DNA from: an archaeon
GTDB lineage: Archaea; Nanobdellota; Nanobdellia; Woesearchaeales; GW2011-AR9
Assembly (NCBI GenBank): GCA_020053615.1
Contig: JAGVMW010000006.1
Coordinates: 1 to 6,211 of the forward strand
Length of the DNA stretch: 6,211 nt
Direction of reading: 5' to 3'
Shown here: one piece after another, positions 1 to 4,915 of the stretch
Numbering within the stretch: the first letter of the stretch is position 1
Layout of the letters: each line of letters begins with the position of its first letter
Position numbers and translations under genes: made by a program
The notes under the pieces: generated by a model
What the model saw: only the letters and a program-made list of their open reading frames with translations
Told to the model about the DNA's origin: nothing
Databases searched by the model: none

Positions 1-50
1 GTGCTGGTGATTTAGTTTTACAGATGGGTATGCGCTCTTTAACGTCTAGC
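1..50. other. Window edge, no supportable gene
   Basis: This is the short stretch downstream of the minus-strand regulator gene. On the plus strand one frame (from position 3) is open from the edge to a stop at 174-176, but from 51 onward it lies antisense to a convincing gene, so it is probably a shadow. The other two plus frames stop at 8-10 and 13-15, so a convergent gene could end here. Nothing firm can be called. Confidence 0.3.
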
Positions 51-875
51 CTACAATTTACGAATGGTGTTCAAGTCAGCAATTCTTTTCTCTGCAGCAG
101 GAGAAATAGAAAAAATATGCCAAAACACTTTTTGCAACCAATTTATCCAGTCAGGATTAGTGATAGAATAAAATAAATAATTGTCAGCGGAGCTCTCGTG
201 GAGGAAATATTTCTCTTTAAACCTAGCAAAAACATTATCTACAATGAACGCCCTTAAAGGCTGCTGGCAATGCCGTATCTCTATTAATTCTTCTCCATAT
301 TTGTGGTTGAGGGAAAGCATTTTCTGGACGTTGGCAGAGGAATTTAAGTCGATGGTTGCCAGCATTTTTACACTTATCCGGCGCTTGGCTAACTCTTCAA
401 AAGCGCGGAAAAGAGGAGTTTTTCCCTGCCGAGTCACTGCCCACGAAACATCCCCTGAGAAAATAAGCACCTGCTGTTGGGCGGAGCACAATGAGCGTAT
501 TAAATCCTGCTTGATATTAATATTATTCTCCTGCTTTTCTATAAAACATTTTCTGCTTTCTTTATTCACATATTGGTAAATATCGAATGGGCTGAAGTCT
601 TTTTTATCTCTGGCTGAAACTATTTTTTGAAAAAGTGCCTCCTGAAAAGAAGAGTGGTGTTTGTCAACGGCATTCCAGTATACTATTTTTAGTGCGCCAC
701 GAGTCCCTTCTCGGAACACTTTAATCGCCAACATCCCTTGTTCTAAAGAAATGCGCTGCACATAGGTTTCTGCAGTGCGCCAGTTCTTTCCCAGTAATTG
801 GGCGATATCCTGAATAGTGCGCGGCTGCTGGGAAACAAAATTGTTGATCTTTGAAGTTATGTCGGGAGTGAGCAT
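51..875 (-). CDS. TrmB-like HTH regulator with degenerate PLD-like domain
   Basis: This encodes a 274-residue protein, probably a cytoplasmic DNA-binding regulator. Residues about 1-60 look like a winged helix-turn-helix: a helix-rich start, then TIQDIAQLLGKNWRTAETYV as the helix-turn-helix and a basic wing (VFREGTRGALKIVYW). Residues about 120-255 resemble the phospholipase-D-like sensor domain of TrmB-type archaeal regulators (LIRSLCSAQQQVLIFSGDVSW, then LRAFIVDN). The catalytic HxK expected just before the IVD strand is replaced by LRAF, so a binding or sensing role is more likely than catalysis. There is no signal peptide or membrane segment. The ATG at 873-875 is chosen because the HTH begins right after it and a TATA-like element lies about 35 nt upstream. 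It is divergent from the 955-3970 operon, so control of that operon and of itself is a reasonable inference. The effector is unknown. Confidence 0.75.
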   Translation of the reverse strand: MLTPDITSKINNFVSQQPRTIQDIAQLLGKNWRTAETYVQRISLEQGMLAIKVFREGTRGALKIVYWNAVDKHHSSFQEALFQKIVSARDKKDFSPFDIYQYVNKESRKCFIEKQENNINIKQDLIRSLCSAQQQVLIFSGDVSWAVTRQGKTPLFRAFEELAKRRISVKMLATIDLNSSANVQKMLSLNHKYGEELIEIRHCQQPLRAFIVDNVFARFKEKYFLHESSADNYLFYSITNPDWINWLQKVFWHIFSISPAAEKRIADLNTIRKL

Positions 876-908
876 TTTTATCGGTAATAAGCATAAAAGT
901 ACAACACT

Positions 909-916
909 CTTATAAG
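909..916. promoter_or_regulatory. Palindromic TATA-like element between divergent genes
   Basis: CTTATAAG is a perfect palindrome in the 79-bp gap between the regulator (start 875, minus) and the operon (start 955, plus). With the usual archaeal spacing of about 27 nt from TATA centre to transcription start, it would start a minus transcript near 885 and a plus transcript near 939, giving leaders of about 10 and 16 nt. An A-rich stretch lies on the minus-strand upstream side, as expected for a TFB recognition element in that direction; the plus direction is less convincing. This is based on position and sequence only. Confidence 0.45.
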
Positions 917-954
917 TTTTTTGGTAGAAAAGAAGATATTTACTACAACACTAC

Positions 955-2148
955 ATGGGTAGTATGAAAAATAAACTATCTTCCTGGCTAACCCGCACTG
1001 CAGTTTTAGGGTTTACTGGGGCTGGCTTAATGATATCTAATTATGGCTGTGACTGGCCTCCTGCAGGGAAGACTATAAACCCCCCGCATTGGTGGCTGTA
1101 CCCGGATACATATTCCGACAAAGACGCTTCCACTTCAAATGGATTGGATATTGGCGATTACATGCTTAATGACACTTTGGCACACATTAAAAGCAATACT
1201 AAAGATGATAGCAGTATACCAATCTTTAACCTGGACACAGCGGATTACCCTGAGGTAAACCTATCAATTGATACTATGGTTTATTCTGACTCCAAAGAAA
1301 TACAGGAAATTAACCCAGATATAAATACGATCCTTCAAGATACTTCTGTTGAAGACATCAGTTCACTAATTCATTTCATAGATGGCACTAATCCAGAGTT
1401 GGGCGATAAAGATATTTATTCTGCCGCAGAATACTTGGTGATACCAATGGATACTCTTTCTGAAATAATTTATGCTCAGGATGATAGCGGTTCATACTTT
1501 AATGAGGCGGATGTAGAAACAGATAAAGAAATCCAGCTAATTTGCAAACCCAAAGAAGAGGTTTGTGATAACCAAGATAATGATTGTGATGGAGAGACTG
1601 ATGAAGGAAATGTTTGTAAACCAGTATGTGCAAATGCATGTGATTATATCGACCAAAATATATGTTCTTCTGTCGGGAATGGTTTTGAGACTTGCTACGA
1701 TTATAACAATGATGGTTGTTTGGAGTGGGGTAATTATCAATCTTGTGATTCCAACCAATCATGTGATTATGGGGAATGTAAGACGTTAGATATTCTACAA
1801 CCTCCACAAGTTGTGTTTGACCAGTTTGTATCGGCATTACCATCAGGAGACTTGGAAAAAGTTTTAGGCAACTTTGATCCATTTGTAAAAGACAAGTATA
1901 AAACAATTCTTCAAAGCAAAGACTTAAACCAAGAATCCGAAGAACTTAGTGGTGTAGTATTAGCTTTGGTATGGGAAGGAAAAAGGTTTGCGGAGTATAT
2001 TATTACAAAGCCCTGCACTGGTGCTGTTGATACAATCTGTCCGGGTAAGGAAGCATGTACTAATGGACAGTGCGAGGGCGAATATCCCATAATTTTTATT
2101 AAAACTTACGAAAATGGCACAGAAACTTGGAAAATTACGAACCTCTAG
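955..2148 (+). CDS. Exported Cys-rich protein, MopE-like motif, possible NTF2-like C-terminus
   Basis: This encodes a 397-residue protein of unknown function. Residues 4-31 look like a signal sequence: Lys-containing start, then a hydrophobic stretch (TAVLGFTGAGLMI) ending at Gly31-Cys32. Cys32 could be lipidated, but the preceding SNYG is a poor lipobox. Residues about 33-195 form an acidic, Asp/Ser/Thr-rich low-complexity linker like those of surface lipoproteins. Residues 197-221 hold a MopE-like motif (EVCDNQDNDCDGETDEG, with Cys204 and Cys211) that may bind calcium or another metal. Residues 223-276 are a Cys module centred on DYNNDGCLEW and ending in SCDSNQSCDYGEC; a close relative is in the next gene. 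Residues about 282-397 (VVFDQFVSALPSGDLEKVL through the final ETWKITNL) resemble NTF2-like or DUF4878-like domains of secreted proteins, a weak match. Met4 (position 964) is an equally possible start. No Shine-Dalgarno is evident. The 3' end overlaps the next gene by 35 bp, so the two are surely one operon. Confidence 0.8.
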   Translation: MGSMKNKLSSWLTRTAVLGFTGAGLMISNYGCDWPPAGKTINPPHWWLYPDTYSDKDASTSNGLDIGDYMLNDTLAHIKSNTKDDSSIPIFNLDTADYPEVNLSIDTMVYSDSKEIQEINPDINTILQDTSVEDISSLIHFIDGTNPELGDKDIYSAAEYLVIPMDTLSEIIYAQDDSGSYFNEADVETDKEIQLICKPKEEVCDNQDNDCDGETDEGNVCKPVCANACDYIDQNICSSVGNGFETCYDYNNDGCLEWGNYQSCDSNQSCDYGECKTLDILQPPQVVFDQFVSALPSGDLEKVLGNFDPFVKDKYKTILQSKDLNQESEELSGVVLALVWEGKRFAEYIITKPCTGAVDTICPGKEACTNGQCEGEYPIIFIKTYENGTETWKITNL

Positions 2149-3970
2149 AATAGGGCTAGCAGGTACACTTGCTGCTGTAGCGGTAGCTTTAGGCATAACT
2201 TTTACTCCTAAAGAAGCGGAGGGTTATGCCACTAAAACGATTCATCCCAAGCTGGTGGACAAATTAGCTGAATTTTGTCCTTCTGAAGGGTATGATCTCC
2301 AAAAAATGAAGGATGGCGCTATTAATGAAGATAGCATGGAAAATATGTATGTCCGAGCCCACAACCATTTCCAGCATTTTGAAACCGGAGAAGGGCTGGA
2401 CATAGGATACTATGACATTGGAACTCTTACATCTATTGAAGCTCTCCCAGTTAAGGAATGGGCGGTAAATGGAGAGATGCAGTCACTTTACCCTTTCGGG
2501 GATCATTCTTGGAGTATGGTCGTAGAAGAATATAACGATGGAACAATTGGACGAAGCTTTGGTCACATTTTTCATTTGATTGCTGATCTAACCGTTCCGG
2601 CTCATGCTAGATTAGACATACATGCTTCTCCACTTGTTTGGAATACCACGGATGAGTTAAAAAAAGAATGGTGGAGCGGGGATTATTATGAAGACTGGAC
2701 TGATAAAAATAAAGATGAAATAATGGATTTAATTCATCCCCAGCAGATTCCATCGTTTGATACTTTAAATGCGTTATTTGATGACTTAACTTATTTTACC
2801 GGTTCAAACTTTTATAGTGATGATACTGTTGATGGAACAATTAGTTGTACTTGGGAAGGAAAGTTTTGCTATCGGAATGTTGAGGATAAGAAAGTTAAAA
2901 TTTTAAGGAAAGGACTCTGGACTGATTTTCCTAACAAAGATTGCTTTGAAGATGATTGGCCCATTCTTGGGGCTAAAGCAGTGGAATATGGGGCAGCAGC
3001 AGTAAAATTATTGGAAAAAGAAGCTGCTCCCGTTTGTATTGACGAATGCACTGATATGGGAGAGAACAAGTGCTTTGGCAAAAAGGTGAAATTTTGCGGG
3101 GATTATAATAATGATGGCTGTCTGGAATTTGTTTTTTTGAAATCTTGTAGCCAAAATGAAGAGTGTATTGATGGTACATGCCAATCTTTAGCTCCCTCGT
3201 GCACCTGCACCGAATGGCAATGGGCAGAGACAGGTTGTGGAAAAAATGGATGCGAATGTGATGAAAGATACCAAACTCGTGAATGCACACCCCCTACCTG
3301 TGATTTAGAAGGGAAATGCGCTTTGAAAGAAAGTTGCATTTCCACCTGCTCCCCCAAACTAAAAAGTATAACATTATATCCTATACAGGATACGTGGGTA
3401 ACGTCTAAGTATAACGAAGAAATTCTTTTAGATGAAGATGATGTTGGTTTTAATCAGACTTTGTGGATAGGAGGTAGGAAATTTTATAGTTCAAACACAC
3501 AATCAGGCATTTCCAGAATATATCTCCAATATGATTTATCTCCTCTGAACAATGCAACGGAGATTCAACAGGCACTATTAGAAATTGTGGATGATGGTTA
3601 TGACATCGACCCAGTTGATGGTTGTGGATGGTCAAACAATTCTTCAGAATTTACGTATCAATTTCTTCCAGTTTCATCGAGCTGGAGCGAAGAAACTTTA
3701 ATTTGGGACGAACAGCCAGATTTTTCAGAACCATCCGTAGAACAGCCAATCAAATTGAAAAAATACGGTGAATTTACTTGCTTCGAGCAGAAAAAAGTTG
3801 ATTTAACTGAGATGGTTAAGTACTGGCAAACCTCAAAGAATTATGGTTTGGCTTTGAAAATTAAAGACGAAGATGTCTTTTCATCCTCTTGCCAGTTTGC
3901 ATTTGAGTACGATTCAAAAGAAGCATTCCAGAATCATAGCTTTAAGTTAACGGTGTACTATTTTAAATAG
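2114..3970 (+). CDS. Exported zinc phospholipase C/P1 nuclease-like protein with Cys modules and DNRLRE-like tail
   Basis: This encodes a 618-residue multidomain exported protein. Residues 1-37 are a signal peptide: basic start, hydrophobic core LAGTLAAVAVALGITF, likely cleavage after AEG. Residues about 38-305 match the zinc-dependent phospholipase C/S1-P1 nuclease fold: His44 in TIHPKL, GAINED at 68-73, the RxHNHF block at 81-86, and GHIFHLIADLTVPAHARLD at 150-168, where His154, Asp158 and His164 (HxxxDxxxPxH) are the likely metal ligands. The substrate, lipid or nucleic acid, cannot be told. Residues 308-356 are a Cys module with DYNNDGCLEF, shared with the upstream gene. Residues 363-412 are a second Cys-rich segment with WQW and YQTREC, faintly thrombospondin-1-like. 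Residues about 416-618 resemble DNRLRE/CBM96 domains (LYPIQDTWV, then IYLQYDLSPL, then WSEETLIWDEQP), which often bind polysaccharide. The ATG at 2114 is chosen because the signal peptide follows directly. It overlaps the upstream gene by 35 bp, which suggests translational coupling. Confidence 0.8.
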   Translation: MAQKLGKLRTSRIGLAGTLAAVAVALGITFTPKEAEGYATKTIHPKLVDKLAEFCPSEGYDLQKMKDGAINEDSMENMYVRAHNHFQHFETGEGLDIGYYDIGTLTSIEALPVKEWAVNGEMQSLYPFGDHSWSMVVEEYNDGTIGRSFGHIFHLIADLTVPAHARLDIHASPLVWNTTDELKKEWWSGDYYEDWTDKNKDEIMDLIHPQQIPSFDTLNALFDDLTYFTGSNFYSDDTVDGTISCTWEGKFCYRNVEDKKVKILRKGLWTDFPNKDCFEDDWPILGAKAVEYGAAAVKLLEKEAAPVCIDECTDMGENKCFGKKVKFCGDYNNDGCLEFVFLKSCSQNEECIDGTCQSLAPSCTCTEWQWAETGCGKNGCECDERYQTRECTPPTCDLEGKCALKESCISTCSPKLKSITLYPIQDTWVTSKYNEEILLDEDDVGFNQTLWIGGRKFYSSNTQSGISRIYLQYDLSPLNNATEIQQALLEIVDDGYDIDPVDGCGWSNNSSEFTYQFLPVSSSWSEETLIWDEQPDFSEPSVEQPIKLKKYGEFTCFEQKKVDLTEMVKYWQTSKNYGLALKIKDEDVFSSSCQFAFEYDSKEAFQNHSFKLTVYYFK

Positions 3971-4001
3971 TTGTCATCTCCCAGTAGTTTCCACCCCAAC
4001 A

Positions 4002-4009
4002 TTTATATA
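4002..4009 (+). promoter_or_regulatory. Archaeal-type TATA box
   Basis: TTTATATA is very close to the archaeal TATA consensus. It ends 23 nt before an ATG at 4033, the spacing expected for a leaderless transcript. The downstream frame has only 12 codons (see the next entry), so this may be an orphan promoter left after gene loss. The same bases read on the minus strand fall just before another tiny frame. Confidence 0.45.
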
Positions 4010-4032
4010 CTTCCTCCTCTTTTCAACTAATT

Positions 4033-4071
4033 ATGACTCAAACCAGAGCTGATTGTATTCATTGTAAGTAA
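4033..4071 (+). pseudogene. 12-codon frame with CxxC, possible gene remnant
   Basis: ATG to TAA encodes MTQTRADCIHCK. The CIHC pair looks like the first half of a zinc-binding motif, and the frame sits at leaderless spacing from a good TATA box. No continuation with a second CxxC is visible in any plus frame. It may be the N-terminal stub of a decayed zinc-ribbon gene, a genuine micropeptide, or chance. Confidence 0.2.
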
Positions 4072-4162
4072 TTCTGATTTAGCTAGTTTCAACTCTGTCT
4101 CGGAAATTTCTGGAAATGTTTTTCTCGCTCATGTCTGGAGGATATTGGCAGTGGCTTTTTAA

Positions 4163-4241
4163 TAGCGGGTGCGCAAGAACTCTGCGCGGTTGAGCCGTAG
4201 CGAAACCCGCAGATGAATTGAGAATTGTCATGCACCCGCTA
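4163..4241. repeat. IS left-end nested hairpin
   Basis: A perfect 10-bp inverted repeat, TAGCGGGTGC (4163-4172) and GCACCCGCTA (4232-4241), encloses a second hairpin: CTGCG-C-GGTT (4182-4191) pairs with AACCCGCAG (4204-4212), with C4187 bulged. The inner loop region carries GTTGAGCC and GCGAAAC, also found at the right end. This is probably the subterminal structure recognised by TnpA. Confidence 0.6.
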
Positions 4242-4280
4242 GAGCAAAGTTCTTATTCTTTGAGTTCTTAAAGAAAAAAT

Positions 4281-4301
4281 GAGCACGTAATGGTCGTGCT
4301 C
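4281..4301. terminator. Hairpin with flanking A/T tracts in the IS leader
   Basis: GAGCACG (4281-4287) and CGTGCTC (4295-4301) form a perfect 7-bp stem with a 7-nt loop. It is flanked by A-runs on the plus strand, so on the minus strand it is followed by a T-run, as in an intrinsic terminator. It could block transcription running leftward out of the element, or fold in the tnpA leader; IS200 elements are known to have such leader structures that keep transposase expression low. Confidence 0.45.
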
Positions 4302-4315
4302 TGAAAAAAAGACGC

Positions 4316-4327
4316 AAAGCTAGCTTT
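4316..4327. repeat. 12-bp palindrome before tnpA
   Basis: AAAGCTAGCTTT is a perfect palindrome 35 nt before the tnpA start and 9 nt before the TATA-like box. It could be an operator or, with GCTTT at 4329-4333, part of a small hairpin. Its role is unknown. Confidence 0.3.
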
Positions 4328-4336
4328 AGCTTTCTT

Positions 4337-4344
4337 CTATAAAA
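4337..4344 (+). promoter_or_regulatory. TATA-like box for tnpA
   Basis: CTATAAAA lies 17 nt before the tnpA ATG, measured from its last base, consistent with an archaeal promoter giving a leaderless or nearly leaderless message. No Shine-Dalgarno precedes the ATG. The preceding TTTCTTC is not a purine-rich recognition element, so strength is doubtful. Confidence 0.4.
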
Positions 4345-4361
4345 AACCATCGGACTAAAAA

Positions 4362-4827
4362 ATGGCAAACGAACTTCGAAGTAGTGGACATACGATGGGT
4401 GAAACAAACTTGCACCTACAATTTACACCAGCTTACCGGCGGGATATTTTTTCAGAAAAGCTGGTTGGAGAATTAACTGTTGCTTATATCTTAGAACGTG
4501 CCAAAGAAATGAAAATTGAAGTGGCAGCGATTGAATGTGAACCTGACCATCTTCACTTATTTGTAAAAAAACTGGAAGAATTGGAAAATTCCAGTTATTG
4601 CTGGTTCGTTGAAAAGTTATTCTAGTCGTTTAATGCGCAAAGGTCACAAACAACTTTTCGGTGATAAGTTATGGGGTAAAAAATTTTGGAGTGCTGGTTA
4701 CTTTCATCGCACTGTCGGAGCAGTAAATGCAGAAACAGTAAAACGCTATATCCAAGAAGGACAAAAGAAACATTGGGAAGAACAACTTAGAAATGAGCAG
4801 AAGACGCTCTTCCACTTCTCGGCCTAA
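4362..4827 (+). pseudogene. tnpA: IS200/IS605 Y1 transposase TnpA, +1 frameshift
   Basis: TnpA cuts and rejoins single-stranded IS ends through a tyrosine-DNA intermediate. The first frame (4362-4625) reads HTMGETNLHLQFTPAYRRDIF near its start and contains the HUH motif His63-Leu-His65 in PDHLHLF. The rest of the family sequence, with SLKSYSSRLMRK, LWGKKFWSAGYF and the catalytic Tyr in RYIQEGQKKHW (Tyr codon at 4747-4749), is in the +1 frame and ends at 4825-4827. The break falls at seven A's (4565-4571): with six, the text reads HLFVKNWKNWKIPVIAGSLK, typical of the family, and the protein would be about 154 residues, a normal length. As written, translation gives an 87-residue product without the tyrosine. 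A pseudogene is most likely; transcript slippage on the A-run or a homopolymer sequencing error could instead leave it functional. Confidence 0.85.
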
Positions 4828-4836
4828 GCCGTTAGA

Positions 4837-4915
4837 CACGTGACGCCACGAGTTGAGCCCGCAGGCGAAACTCGTGGTAGTTCACGGCATTATATCATGC
4901 TACCACGGTGACGTG
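4837..4915. repeat. IS right-end nested hairpin
   Basis: The core is a perfect 9-bp stem, CCACGAGTT (4846-4854) with AACTCGTGG (4869-4877), around a loop carrying GAGCC and GGCGA. A second stem pairs CGTGA (4839-4843) with TCACG (4882-4886), and an imperfect outer pair joins CACGTGAC (4837-4844) with GTGACGTG (4908-4915). An alternative 8-bp stem, CGTGGTAG (4873-4880) with CTACCACG (4900-4907), would compete with the core. The GTTGAGCC and GCGAAAC core and a following TCATGC (4895-4900) match the left end. Confidence 0.6.

Larger units (their letters stand above)
3971..4160. other. Intergenic region with possible gene remnant
   Basis: This is the gap between the operon's stop codon and the IS left end. 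It contains a TATA-like box at 4002-4009, a 12-codon frame at 4033-4071, and a pyrimidine-rich tract at 4010-4024 that could help end plus-strand transcription. No strong hairpin, tRNA or long reading frame is visible. A plus-strand frame from about 4037 to 4162 is open but has no credible start. Confidence 0.5.
4163..4915 (+). mobile_element. IS200/IS605-family element, tnpA only
   Basis: This single-strand-transposing element carries one Y1 HUH transposase gene and no tnpB. Both ends carry nested inverted repeats with a shared core, GTTGAGCC then GCGAAAC, as expected of the hairpins TnpA binds. There are no terminal inverted repeats or target duplication, as is usual in this family. The exact ends are not certain; the limits given are the outer arms of the two terminal structures. 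It lies between two converging genes and reaches into the 3' end of the minus-strand beta-propeller gene. The broken tnpA suggests it cannot move on its own unless the frameshift is bypassed or is a sequencing artefact. Confidence 0.75.

Noticed and set aside
181..579. Plus-strand open frame opposite the regulator gene
   Set aside because: It lies antisense within the HTH/PLD-like gene, which has clear domain signals; the plus-frame product has none.
1499..1906. Minus-strand His/Tyr-rich frame within the first operon gene
   Set aside because: It is the shadow of the Cys/Asp-rich coding strand; odd composition and no family likeness.
3958..4002. Minus-strand 14-codon frame (MLGWKLLGDDNYLK) with AGGAGG 10 nt upstream
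   Set aside because: It overlaps the operon's 3' end, is very short, and its apparent Shine-Dalgarno is part of a pyrimidine-rich plus-strand tract; no other gene here uses such a site.
4037..4162. Open plus-strand frame of about 40 codons in the intergenic region
   Set aside because: There is no credible start codon, no recognisable motif, and it ends at the edge of the IS structure.
4163..4241. Short repeated hairpins as a possible CRISPR array or omega RNA
   Set aside because: There are only two copies, at the two IS ends, with no regular spacers; there is no tnpB, so a guide RNA is not supported.
4563..4572. Programmed -1 ribosomal frameshift at A AAA AAC
   Set aside because: The zero-frame codons are gta aaa aaa ctg and the needed shift is +1, so the phase is wrong for a -1 heptamer.
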